A DNA stretch of 64,000 nt, from NCBI GenBank assembly GCA_905331475.1, contig CAJNYU010003357.1:186001-250000 (forward strand). Direction: 5' to 3'. Positions 13,288 through 24,773 of the stretch are shown here, piece after piece (within the stretch, counting starts at the first letter, position 1; every line of letters starts with the position of its first letter). The notes under the pieces were generated by a model. That model worked only from the letters and a program-made list of their open reading frames with translations, was not told the origin of the DNA and did not search any database. This DNA comes from Rotaria socialis. Its lineage: Eukaryota > Rotifera > Eurotatoria > Philodinida > Philodinidae. The position numbers and the translations under genes were made by a program.

Positions 13288-16271
13288 AAAACCACATATA
13301 CAATTATCTGTATATATAGAGAGAGAGGGAGAGAGGGAGAGAGTGAGAGACATTTGACTTCTAGTCGATTGGAATATGAGCACGCGTTCTTTTTCTTTGT
13401 TTTGTTCATATAATTGTTCTTTTTTTTTTCTTGAATTTGTTTGCAAAAAAAATAATATTCGATTATCAAAGATATGCATATGAAGGATTATTGACCAATG
13501 AAATGATTTTCAATATGATTAATTGCATCAATCAAAATTCATACTTGAAATACTTAAAATATTGATGATTCATGTTATCGATAACGAGAAGCAGACTCTT
13601 TTTCAATCTATCAATATTAATATTATGTAAATGAAAAGTATCGATAAGAGAAATTTGTGTTCTGTACAATTAATGGATAAATATAATTGTGAATATCAAT
13701 TCAACTTTGAGAATAACTAAAAAACACTAAAATTTCAGATGTAAAAGAATCCATTTTTCAATCCTGTATTTATTTCGTTTTGTTATTTTTGAAGATACTT
13801 CTTTATAGAAGCTTGCAGGCACAATTTACTTGATTTCCGCTCTCTTAAGGCTTTCAAAAATCTTATTAAGATTACATTTCTATTCTTTTTCTTGAGAAAA
13901 AAATTATAAATAATAGTACAGCACAAACGCTTGTAGTATCACGTTTGATATAATGCAACATTTTGTAAACTCTAACACTATTTAACGATATAGGGCTCAT
14001 TTGGCCTATCCGCCAAGACTAATGTTGACTGATAAAAAAATGTCGAAAAACGTTTTCTTTATTCGCATATCGTGTAGCCGATAAAATTTCTGAATGTCTT
14101 TCATGAATACAATAACATTGACATTAGCAAAAATTGAAATTGTTGTAAACAGGTAAAATAAATCAATTTGTAATTACTTATATGTAAAAATTGAAGAACA
14201 GGTTAAAGAGAGCAATATCTACCATTAGTGAAACACAACCATACAAAAATAGGGATAATTCGACAACACCAAGGGCAAAGTCAAATCATTCGGGTGGAGG
14301 CCATCATCATATGACTATCTCATAAACTAATCTTGTTAATAGCACTTTATATGGAAAAGAAAATAATGACTGTAATAATTTAATATTAATTTAATGAAAA
14401 ACGATATGAATTTGTACAATTTTAATGAATCGATTTTTATCATTTTAGCGTCTATTTTAATACATCTAATAGCTGATAGGGTAGAGCTATTTTTTTAAGC
14501 AACCATTTTTTGTATCTTTCTGATGCTCGAGATCTTCACACGATCTTTTCGTTTTCTACTTGCATGATAAATAGAAGAGTATAAAACTGTTCCGACAAGA
14601 CCTGTTTTCTTAGTAATTCATTAAGTCGTTGAGATATTTTGGAAGTCATGCAATGAAGATATAATATTAGAATCCTACCAGTATACATGGGTCCATCATA
14701 AAGAGGATTCTACATAGTTCATATGCATTCCAAATATATTGTCAGAAAAAATTCAACAGTATAGTATTTTAATTGTATGGTATTGTGATTTTGACATCTG
14801 CTTCAAAATAAAGAAATTTAAATCTCTACTTCAAAGAAATATTTTACAAGATTGCTTTTCATACTTCAATACTTATAAATCGAAAGCTAGTAGATCGTTT
14901 TAGGTAGATGACGTGGTTTTCAATAAGACAAAACTCATTCGTATATAGTATTGCGAAAAAATACGCTTTGACATTGTTTTCTTTCGATAACTAAAAACTG
15001 CAAACCACCAGATGTTGTCGTTATTGAGTTAGAGAATTCTGGACAGTCAAATAACTACGGTTATGCTAAATAAATATTATTTTCATCATAGAAAATTGAT
15101 CATCATGAAGTCGTGAATATTAAAATCATGATTTCCTAGATGAAACATTATGAATACACAATATAAAGGAGTTATTGTTGATTGTCATGCATGTGACTGT
15201 AGATTGATGCATAGATAACATCAGATATGCATGATTTCCTTTTTTGTATGTTCACAGGTTGGTTTCTTTAGTTTCAGTAAAATCATTCATACATAGACTA
15301 TTAACAGATCAAAATCTCGAGTCGCATATTTGAATAAAGATAGACACAGCATACTGTGTTTATGACGTATATCATGCCCAAGGAAAAATTTCTCACTCTA
15401 ATCTCGTATTCTCCTATGAAATTTACTTGTTGCTCTATACTAAATGTATTGTAAATACAATTTTTTTGTTATTCTAGAAATTTCTTATTAATAGAAGATA
15501 ATTAATTACTTCAGATAGGTTAGCTACTCTGCAAGGGTAATTCTTCGAATCATATAAAGTCCTTTTTTTCCTCATATTGTAATATAAATTATTAACTATC
15601 AATTGTAATTTAGTTTTTACTGTACATAGCGATTCATTTCCTGCTCAATTTTCTTCACCAGTTTCGGGTTGACCTCTCTATCAAATAATATTCTTTTATC
15701 TATTGGGTGAAAACTTCAGAGTGTGCTTTGGTATTTCTGATGTTTTCTCAATATTTTGGTTTTGTTTCTTGTGTATCCCATCTTATTCTTCAGGGCTGTT
15801 TAGAGTAAGATCATTATACAATATCTCTATCTTTAATATCGTATAAAAATATGACCATGAAAAAGTCATCATTTTATGCAATTGACAGATTGAGAACTGA
15901 TAAAAAAGAAAAAGTGATACTCTTTATTGTATTTTAGTCTTTATAAATATGCTTGTATTTGATTAAATGTCACACAATGACGACGAAGGTAATCATTTGA
16001 GACGTAAATTCTATTTTCATACAAAATGAATTTAATCTAGAAATTATTTCAAACAAAAAAAAATCTAAGTCAACCAAAGTAAAGCCAATTCCTATATAAT
16101 TGCAAAAATTGATATTTCTTTCAAGATATAGTATTCTATTAATTGTTCTATTAAAATCTTGAAAGCAAATGTACGTGCAAGAATAAGTATATTCTTATAG
16201 TGATTAATTCATTTTTTCTAGCTATTCTCCTATAAACTTATTGCTGATGGTATTTACAGAAAAAAGCAGCA
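13288..16271. other. Gene-free stretch downstream of the Hox gene
   Basis: No supported gene. It begins with a GA-rich simple repeat (about 13318-13347), probably in the Hox 3' UTR. The remainder is AT-rich with stop codons in all frames, and I see no domain or RNA gene. Confidence 0.5.
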
Positions 16272-16573
16272 GTGTCCAAGGACTGAGAAATAGGAATTCC
16301 TAATGTGCCGAGGAATTGTCAGTGCCGCTGTGATAATTCCTAGAGGAGATGGGAATCAACTATAGGTTCCCTCACAGTTCCACCATTTACGAAACTTGCG
16401 ATAGTGCTATTTTAAAAATAATTTTTGCATGAAATCATTGATTCTCACAATTTTTCAAGTGAAAATGAGTGTAAGAACAAAAATTATTGTGAATATTCCA
16501 TATTTTTACCTTTAATATGCAAGGAACTGTACGGGAACTGATGAGGAATTCCTAATCCTCAGTCCTTGGACAC
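16272..16573. mobile_element. MITE-like element, copy 1 (302 bp)
   Basis: Exact 16-bp terminal inverted repeats bound the element: GTGTCCAAGGACTGAG at the left and its reverse complement at 16558-16573. Palindromic GGAATTCC motifs occur near both ends. A diverged copy lies at 47372-47674 in the same orientation, which confirms a mobile family. There is no coding capacity and no clear target-site duplication. The superfamily is unknown to me. Confidence 0.8.
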
Positions 16574-17001
16574 AAAAAGGTTCCTCATGAAGAATTTTCA
16601 ATTAAGAGATTTTTTCAATTAGTTTACGTTATACAACGTCACGTTTTCCACTTCAACTCTTACTTGAATATACAATGTGTCATGTTACCATTTCTTTTTT
16701 TAATCAGCCGATGGCATCATATTTACTATGTGAAAATTACGTTGATACTGAGCATGGGCTTACAAATACTCGTTTTTGTTGTTGCTATCCTACGCCTAAT
16801 GGGATTATGTTAAACCATCAGAAAGTATCATCGATAATACCCATACTACATTATTAGAAAAGTAATTATATAAGTATGAAACCTATTTTGCTCAGGATGC
16901 TATATGATATAGATATATATATATATCTTTATAAGTTACAGATTTTTTCAAATCCCTTTTCATTTCGATTCGGTTGTCAACAACATAGATACAAAGAAAT
17001 A

Positions 17002-17422
17002 ATGCAGGTAAAGATTTTTTTGAATGATTTAAAAAACGAGTTTCTGTAAAAATTTGTACCACTAGAATTTGATTGTATTTATCATTGTTGTCATTTTGAC
17101 TATACATGTACAATTCTTAATTGGTTTACCGTTGATCAATGATGATGAAACTTATAGTGATCAAAAATCAAAACGTTCTGATGAACCTTTACTTCCGAAT
17201 GGAAATTTTTCTTTAGTTACAAACGAAAAACTACTTAAACTACAAGAACTTGCTGATGCTGTACATGATCCAAAATTACATGATTTATATCGTGCAGTAA
17301 ATCATTATGTACAGATGGCTAAAAAGAATAATGAATATGTACTTTGGAAATATGATGCTAATCAAGAAGGTCTTGTTCTTGTACTTAAACAAAATCTAAA
17401 TGGCATTCTTTACTATGGTTAA
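17002..17422 (+). CDS. Small probably secreted protein, unknown family
   Basis: Exon 1 encodes only Met-Gln (17002-17007, ATGCAG before GTAAAG). A 58-nt intron ends in CACTAG, and exon 2 is 17066-17422, giving 120 residues. Residues 3-24 are strongly hydrophobic (LIVFIIVVILTI), fitting a signal peptide that ends near GLP. A dibasic KR follows at about residue 38, then SDEPLLPNG, so prohormone-type cleavage is possible. The remainder is a charged, apparently helical segment (KLLKLQELADAVHD) with only short hydrophobic stretches and no cysteines. No family is recognised. It lies tail to tail with the Rieske gene, 316 bp away. The start is not certain because exon 1 is so short. Confidence 0.6.
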
Positions 17423-17737
17423 AATAATAAACTGTAGAATAAGAACATAACTATCCCAAGTCGTTTTCTGCTTTTGCTTCGAACCTTCAATGTACTTCTA
17501 TATAATGAAAAAGAAGAATAAAACTAATATTTCAAAGCGGTTTAACATTAATATCCTATGAAAATATGTGACTTTCTTTTCTTCAATTTCTCGAAACAAA
17601 AATAATAATATGATATAATAGAGCAACATCAATATATTCCTGTATATATGAAAAAAAAGAACAGAATGTAATAAACTAAAATTTGAGAAAAAAAATGCCA
17701 AAGGAGCAAGTTCATTTTATTTTAATTAGAGAAATAT

Positions 17738-19335
17738 CTAACCGATGACAACTGTTGAATCATCTTTGAAAACATATTGAGGAACTTCAAGATTAAGTGG
17801 TGCTGGACCTTTTCGTATACGTCCAGAAGCATCGTAATGTGAACCATGACAAGGACAATAATAACCACCAAATTCACCGGCATTTGCTATTGGAATACAA
17901 CCTTAATATGAGCAAAACACAGATAGATAATAATTGCTATTATTTTTGAATGAATTCTTACCAAGATGAGTACATATACCAATAACAATTAACCATTCTG
18001 ATTTTTGTACACGATCAGCATCATTTTGCGGGTCACGCAATTGAGCAACATTGACACCTTGTTCTCGTGCTATTTCTTGTGCTGTACGATGGCGAACAAA
18101 AATTGGTTTATTACGCCATTCGAATACAGCATTCTTTCCTACGGGAACAGCATCGAGTTTGATTTCGACTTTAGCAAGCGACATAACATCTTTAGCTGGA
18201 CCAACATAAGCAGCTATATCTCGAACTATATATTTTGCCATATAAGCTGATGTTATAGCCAGACCTTTACAAAACAAAAAGTTTCATTCATAAAAATTAA
18301 GAAGATTCATATTTTTGGTTTTGTTTGGAATATTTTGCAATATCTAGATTTTTTATTTGAAAAATAGTTTTGATATATAATTGGAAAAATTATGTGAATG
18401 CATTTTGTATTAATCATCATAACTAAGATAGGAATTCGTTTTACTAGATATTTGATATAATCTTGTTTTAAGATTAACATATCAGATTAACAAGGTCTTC
18501 ACATTGATAATATCTTTATGGAATATTCTATTTGACGAATGACGAACTGACTATGAATATATATACGCATATATTTAAATCAATATAGGACTAGTATTTT
18601 ATATCTTATAAGCTAAACATTCTTCAGTATAAATATTAATTGGAATAAACATTTTGTTTCTCATATTTTTTCTATTATTCTGTAATTACAAAAATTAAGA
18701 TATATTTTACATATTTAGATTTAAAAGAAAATAAATTTTCTACGTTATAGTGATGATTCGAACTGATTATCTTTATTTTTGATGATTATACTACTCTATC
18801 AGAAATAGTTATCTACAGTAGATTTCATTGATGAGTATGAAAATCTTTCGTACTCAAAGGACATATTTTTTTCAACTCTCTTATAATTGATTCTATCTTT
18901 TTATTTGATAATAAAATGTATGCTTACCAACAGGAGCTAAATAAGAATAAGGTGAAGTATTATCGTCAGCATCTCGATACGATTTTGACGAATCAAGACG
19001 TGCTTTTCGACGATAGAAATCGAAATTTGGTACTTGTATATCAGTATGCGCATGACGAACGCTAATAGTAGCTAAATAAGTTGAAGTTTTATTGTGAACA
19101 ATTTCAAAAATTAATAATATCATTATGATAACATACAGTTAAGTCCAGTTGTAATAGACGCATTACCATGTAATAATGTTTTACTCATGGAAACTAATGT
19201 ATTTGGTAGAGGTATATGTGTATATTCAACTTCACTATGATCATCTTCAATTTTCATTCGCACAGGTCTAGCGAGTTGTCGAACAAGATTCGTTGCCACC
19301 TGAGTAGCACGTTTGTTGCACATTTGCATGGCCAT
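17738..19335 (-). CDS. UQCRFS1: Cytochrome bc1 complex Rieske iron-sulfur subunit
   Basis: The 2Fe-2S subunit of mitochondrial complex III; it carries electrons from ubiquinol to cytochrome c1 at the inner membrane. Exons 19335-19137, 19071-18928, 18264-17962 and 17901-17738 give 269 residues, close to the usual 270 or so. The N-terminus is basic (a targeting presequence). [14 protein letters not shown] matches the start of the mature subunit. A membrane anchor, [14 protein letters not shown], follows. Both cluster-binding boxes are intact: CTHLGC and CPCHGS. The third intron splits the first box between Gly and Cys. The second intron is 663 bp, about ten times longer than the others. The gene lies 162 bp downstream of MRPS24 on the same strand. 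Confidence 0.96.
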
Positions 19336-19497
19336 ATCTGAAATTAAATTAAAAAAAAAAATATCAGGCCAATTGATCTATTAAATTGTTTCTAGTAATT
19401 TTGATTATCCATGAAAACTATTTTTATCTAGAAATAAACAAATCTATTAATTCAAAAATGTTATAACAAATATTTGAACTTTTGTGAGTTTTTTTTT

Positions 19498-20080
19498 CTA
19501 CCAATGAGTAAAAATAGCCTCATCTTTATTTTCTATAGTCTGAATTTCCATTTTAACAGGCGTTTTTAACAAAGCGGAAAGAATTTCTTCAGTATAACCT
19601 ATAAGAAAATACATTCGACGTGGATGTATTGTTCGTGTTACAAGTCCACTTAAAATAATCATATTGTGACGTCGTTTTATAATGAGTTCAGTGGCAAATA
19701 ATGAATGCCATGTACCGTAGATGAATTGTCGAAGGAATAGGTCATCACTTACGATTTCCGCTTTGCGTTTACCATCACGTAAATTTGACGTATTAAATGT
19801 ATTCCAAGTTTTTGTATGTCCAATAAATTTTGGAAATTGTCTTTGTTCATCTGTTTTTTAAAAGAATAATTAGAGAACAAAAAATATCAAAGCAAGAATA
19901 TATCATACAAGTTAATGGATAATTTCGTTTTCGTGTATGTTTTGGTATTGCTGCTTCAGTATTAACTTGTGTAACATTCGTTAATTTAACAAACCAGCTG
20001 TGAAGAATTGGACTTGTTGATAGATAGCAACGTTGTTGAGAAAGATTTCCGAGAATGTTTAATTTTAAAAGCGTAGTCAT
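19498..20080 (-). CDS. MRPS24: Mitochondrial small-subunit ribosomal protein uS3m
   Basis: A component of the mitochondrial 28S ribosomal subunit. Exons 20080-19909 and 19850-19498 give 174 residues, against about 167 in vertebrates. The C-terminal half matches the family closely: DDLFLRQFIYGTWHS, ELIIKRRHNMIIL, HPRRMYFLIGYTEEILS, then a KTPVKMEIQT segment. The N-terminus is basic and Ser/Leu-rich, fitting a mitochondrial presequence. The ATG at 20080 is chosen because it begins that presequence; the frame stays open upstream but contains no better start. The next gene on this strand, the Rieske subunit, starts 162 bp after the stop. Confidence 0.9.
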
Positions 20081-20892
20081 CGTGCAAATGAAAGAAAAAT
20101 ACTTCCAAAAGTTATTTTTTGGGCAATACAACTCTTCTTCTTTGACGATTGGATCGAATAACCATAGGTATAGAAAAAGAGACTTTAGAGATATCTATCC
20201 GATATGGAAAGTAGTGCCATCTAACGTTGACCACACAAAATGTGAGTTTTTTAATTTTCGTATTTTACTTTTTTCATTATTTAGTTGAGAAGAAGAATGT
20301 TTCTTTTTTATTTGTAAGAATTCGAATAACACATAAAGACATTTCTATGAAATCACTTATTTTGTATAGAAAGTTAAGTATTATTTAATAAAATATGAAA
20401 TCAACAGCAAACAACAGTTCAACTATTTCTCACTTTTCATAGGTAGTAGTGTAGTCAATACAGAGTAAAATCCATTGACATAGATACTTATATACAATAG
20501 AAACAATTCATTTATCATTATGAATAATTTATTAAAATTAATAAATCGAAACAGCTATTCAAAAGTACGAATACGAATAAGTAAACATGATTTATTGATT
20601 CATAGTTTTATTACTCATAGATTAATTTTATATATAAATTTAAAAGATAAGAATATGAAGTTAAAAGGATAGTAAATAATCTTCTTTTGCATAGTTTATT
20701 TAGTGAGTGAGGGGAACGAGAAGGATGAGCGATCGAATTATAAGTGACATATATTTTCACTTGTTGATATCATATCGTTGTCACTAGAAGAACTAACACG
20801 ATGTGCGTTCTTTTGATATATCTATCATTCGTCACTTAATTTAAAAAATACGGAAGAAGTCGTACAAACCAAATATCTTTTACTTTTTAAAA
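20081..20892. other. Divergent intergenic region MRPS24 / DLC-like 1
   Basis: An 812-bp AT-rich spacer between two genes transcribed away from each other; it should hold both promoters. No repeat or RNA gene was recognised. Confidence 0.5.
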
Positions 20893-21469
20893 ATGAATAT
20901 ACAACTTGGTTATGTTTTTCATCAAACGATAACAGCAACATCTGATACAAACATTAGTTCTAATGATGGCACACAGTGTAAAAATAATAGTACTAAAAAA
21001 ACGTATAATAGTCATGTTCGACGAGAAAAAAAGCCACATATTATTATTGATATGGTTACACCAAAACTTTCTCAATCATCCAGTACACAACACGAACGTA
21101 CTATACTTGTTGAAGCAAGTTCAGCAAACTTTGGAAATGAATGTCTTCGATTGGTTAATATTGTTTTTCAAACAAATCGAAAATTTCCATCAATAATGGG
21201 CACACGCAACAGTATATGTCAATATTTAAGAAAAGAACTTTTCAAAAAAATGTCCCAGTGAATATTTCCATATAATTATTGGTCAAAATAATGCTGTCGG
21301 TTTCGCTATTGATGATGACGAATATTTTGCAGAAATGAAACAAGAAGAATATCGTGTAATAGTCTTCACAACACGACTAACGCACGATGTGAAATTAGAA
21401 ACACATGATACTAATAGTCAGATGATGCTTCAATGGAAAACATTAGTAGTCAAACAATCGAAAAAATAA
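20893..21469 (+). pseudogene. Dynein-light-chain-like gene, copy 1, frameshifted
   Basis: First of four tandem intronless paralogues. The frame opened by ATG 20893 reads a 70-residue variable N-terminus and the first half of the LC8-like domain (FGNECLRLVNIVF, then QYLRKEL). It stops at TGA 21259-21261. The second half (YFHIIIGQN, then YRVIVFTT and a HDTN segment) continues in another frame to TAA at 21467-21469. The change of frame maps to a run of seven A at 21244-21250; one A fewer would match the other copies. This may be a real disabling insertion, a homopolymer sequencing error, or slippage. The rest of the gene is undamaged, so decay, if real, is recent. Confidence 0.7.
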
Positions 21470-22809
21470 AAACATTTCTTCTCCTATATACGAATAATAC
21501 TAACATATCATTAGACAGTTATTTTCTGTTGTTTAATTTTATACACAGTATAAAAAGTTAACATTGTTATTTAAAGAAACCTATAATTCAAAGAAAATAA
21601 TATTTTACAAGCGATGAACAATTTCTAAACGATTTATGATTGACCATATTTACTTTCAGGAGTGCTGATGCAGTTTCGATAAGAAGTATATTGATGAAAA
21701 TGCACGCTTGGTCTCAACTCTAACACTAACATAAATGAAGTGATTCAAATTATAAATATCATTGGGAACAGACATGAGTTGAAAACACCCATAACAAAAT
21801 ATGTATGTTCAATTAAATTTCATATATTCGTATTCGCTTAGTAAAAATCGTCAAATTTTCTGTTCTTTTGATAGTCGATGAAGTTCTTTAAAAATAAATC
21901 GTGTTAATAGCTAATTACAATCCAATTGAATGTGAATTTGAATCTAGTTGATTTAACCAATTGTTTGTTCTACAAAACAGTTGAACATGTCAGTTGTCTT
22001 CGAGCAGAATTTATTGGTTTAAGATGTTCTCAAGAATAAACTATCAGTTTATTTTCGAAAATCTTTCTGATAATTTATTTCAAAAAAACAAACATGATTA
22101 TTTAACACTTCATTTCGTCTATGCATCTTGTATAACTATAATTCAAGTTTTCATCTCTTTGACAATAAGATAACAATCAATATTTGAGATATCCGTATAC
22201 CGGAAAAAAATGTATTTTTGCCCGTCATAATAGGCATCTTATGTAAAAAGATAATTACTTTGAAATTTTTCAATTTTAAAATCGCTCAACGACGAGATAT
22301 ATTGAACAGTCTAGTTTTTCTCTCAACAAGAATGAACACAGATGTAAACATTAGTGTTCAAATATTTGTGAGCGTCGTCACTTATTCGTTCTACATTCCA
22401 ATTCGGTTTATCATCATTTCAGTATGTCACATCTATGAAACTGATAGTCTATTCACAGTTTTTCATAATAGGCATTCTTTGATAAATACATAAAAGCTTT
22501 CTCACTCACCAACCGCAGTGTTGTAGTCACAATAAAAAGTGACAAGCGTAGACAAAAACGTATTCTATTCTACTTCTTCATCAAACAATAGTATGATAAA
22601 ATAATATCACGGCCGCTTTGAAATATTTCTTTTCTATTGGCAGATGAATGTGCTTCTTTCAAATATCATGACTATCATCAAGTGTCGTCTGCATATTTTT
22701 GCGATAACAAATGTAAATCTTAAATAAAAAGCATCAGAAAACTATTGAAAAAAGTCAGCCTTGTCAATTTATGCTTCTCTACTTCCGATAGTTACACATA
22801 AAGAAACCA
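21470..22809. other. Spacer between DLC-like copies 1 and 2
   Basis: 1.34 kb, AT-rich, with no supported gene. A frame at 22218-22493 has no ATG start and no domain. I see no obvious duplicated flank that would mark the unit of tandem duplication. Confidence 0.45.
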
Positions 22810-23349
22810 ATGGATGGCATATTTCGACGAATATTAACAGCTATAATGCATGCTAATTGTAGCTGTATCAATAGACGTCGACGAAGTACCCGTACTACAG
22901 ATCAACCAACAACTAATCTTTTCGATCAAACACAAAAAGAATGTGAGATAAAAGATGTAGCCATACCAGAACTCTCTCGATCTGTCACAATATTACATAA
23001 ACGGGCTAGAATTTCTGAATCAAGCTCAATTCTCTTTGGTAATACTTGTTTGCGTTTAGTAAATATCGCATTTCATACTAGTCAAACATTTCCTGCCATG
23101 ATGAATACGTGTGCTACTATTAGTCAATATTTAGAACAAGAATTGACAACTCAATGGCCTGATCTACATTATCATATAGTTATTGCAGAAAACAGTGCTT
23201 TCGGTTTTTGTATTAACAATGGTGATCATTTCGCAGAAATCAAACAAGAACAATATTGCGTTTTGATTTTCACAACTAGTAGCAGCACTGAAATTAAATA
23301 TAGTAAAAATGATGCTAATGCCAATATGGAACTTAAATGGAACGTGTAG
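22810..23349 (+). CDS. Dynein-light-chain-like protein, copy 2
   Basis: A single exon of 179 residues. The N-terminus (1-70) holds a CSCINRRRR segment and is not shared with the other copies. Residues 75-165 form the LC8-like domain: FGNTCLRLVNIAFHTSQTFP, an ISQYLEQEL helix, YHIVIAENSAFGF (compare WHCIVGRNFGSYV of LC8) and a final YCVLIFTT strand. The tail ends in NDANANMELKW, a motif shared by the whole array. LC8 proteins are dimeric hubs bound to dynein and many partners. The partner-groove residues of true LC8 (YVTHE) are replaced here, so binding need not be conserved. Function is inferred from fold resemblance only. Confidence 0.75.
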   Translation: MDGIFRRILTAIMHANCSCINRRRRSTRTTDQPTTNLFDQTQKECEIKDVAIPELSRSVTILHKRARISESSSILFGNTCLRLVNIAFHTSQTFPAMMNTCATISQYLEQELTTQWPDLHYHIVIAENSAFGFCINNGDHFAEIKQEQYCVLIFTTSSSTEIKYSKNDANANMELKWNV

Positions 23350-24221
23350 CATTAATTAAATACTCGAGAAATAAAGTTTTTTACGTACAAAAACCACAAT
23401 GTGATATACTTATTTAAGTAACTATTACGAAATAATTTACATTTCAGTTTATATTGTAGTTTTAAATTTAAATAGAAAACAGCTTTAAAAATAAACCTAT
23501 TTTCATCCTTCGTTTTGACATAAAGTAAAGGGCGGGTTATTGCGATTCGTTTTTTCTTTGTTTGAATTTATTTAGATTTGTTGATGTTGATGATATCTCT
23601 CAAAAATCTATAGGTGCCCCTTCCGATCTCGTTCAAAAGACATTTGAATTCTTTTATGTCTTATATCATTTTTGTAAATTGTGGTAAAGAGTTGGCTGTT
23701 TTTTTTCATAAGTATACGTATTTAATTAAACACGAAAGTTTTAATTTCTAAGTTAAAGTGGGCTTCAGAATTTGAACCGTAAGTAAAATTTCTGATTTAA
23801 TCACCTAAGGAAACAAGAGAATAAAAATCTGAAAGCATTGTTAAATATTAGTTCTTATTTTGCTATTTCGTCATTGAGATCAACGCATCATCACTATCGA
23901 AATCTTATGATGTGATAAACGTGTAGCTATCATGGTACCTATAGAATGAGTATGTATGCACATCTTGTCATTGAAAGTATTCTAAATAGACTTTACTCAT
24001 TTGTTATAATATGAATCATGAATTTATTCGTATCCATCAATGTTATTGCACCATAACAGTAACAATACCTTTAGAGATAAAATGACGCATTTAAGTAAAC
24101 AATATCGTTTATTTGTATCTTTTATAAATACAAATTAAAAAAGAACATAACTTATGGATATGATAGTAACAGTTTATCCAAATCAAATTTTTACTTGTTG
24201 TGTATTAGTGTAAAATTACTC
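23350..24221. other. Spacer between DLC-like copies 2 and 3
   Basis: 872 bp of AT-rich sequence; AATAAA for copy 2 lies at about 23370. No gene seen. Confidence 0.45.
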
Positions 24222-24773
24222 ATGGGTAATGTATTACAGCAACTGTTGTGCTCTGGTAGTGCTAACTATATGGATGATGAGATCGAATATGAACGAAAAC
24301 AACTCAATTCAAGTGGAACAGAGCGCAAATGTAGTTCACGAACGATAATTTATGAAGATATAATGCAAGTAGCATTACCAGAACTTTCTCAATTGTATAT
24401 TCTCCAAGATGAAAGTGCCACATTGATCAATTCAAGTACACGCGCCTTCGGTCAAGAATGTATTCGATTTGTCAATATTGCGTTCCATGCAAGTCAAATG
24501 TTTCCTTCAATGATGGGCACATTCGACGCTATTAGTCAGTACATACGACAAGAACTTATCCGACGACATCCTAGAAAATATTTTCATATAATTATCGGTG
24601 AAAACCAAGGATTTGATTTTGCGATTAGTGATTTCGAATATTTCGTTGACATTAACTACGAACATTATCGTGTATTGATCTTCTCAACAAGTTTAAATGA
24701 AAAAGTTAAATTCAATACACATGATGCTAATACTCAAATGAAATTGCATTGGAAATCAGTTTTAATTAAATAA
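24222..24773 (+). CDS. Dynein-light-chain-like protein, copy 3
   Basis: A single exon of 183 residues from ATG 24222 (MGNVLQQLLCSG); the frame is open upstream but has no earlier ATG. After a charged N-terminal extension, the LC8-like domain runs from FGQECIRFVNIAF through QYIRQEL and FHIIIGENQGFDF to YRVLIFSTS. The shared tail HDANTQMKLHW follows. MGN at the start is compatible with N-myristoylation but is otherwise weak evidence. This copy is intact. Confidence 0.75.
   Translation: MGNVLQQLLCSGSANYMDDEIEYERKQLNSSGTERKCSSRTIIYEDIMQVALPELSQLYILQDESATLINSSTRAFGQECIRFVNIAFHASQMFPSMMGTFDAISQYIRQELIRRHPRKYFHIIIGENQGFDFAISDFEYFVDINYEHYRVLIFSTSLNEKVKFNTHDANTQMKLHWKSVLIK

Noticed and set aside
12443..13479. 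Antisense frames over the Hox gene
   Set aside because: Phe/Ser-rich shadows of A- and His-codon-rich coding sequence.
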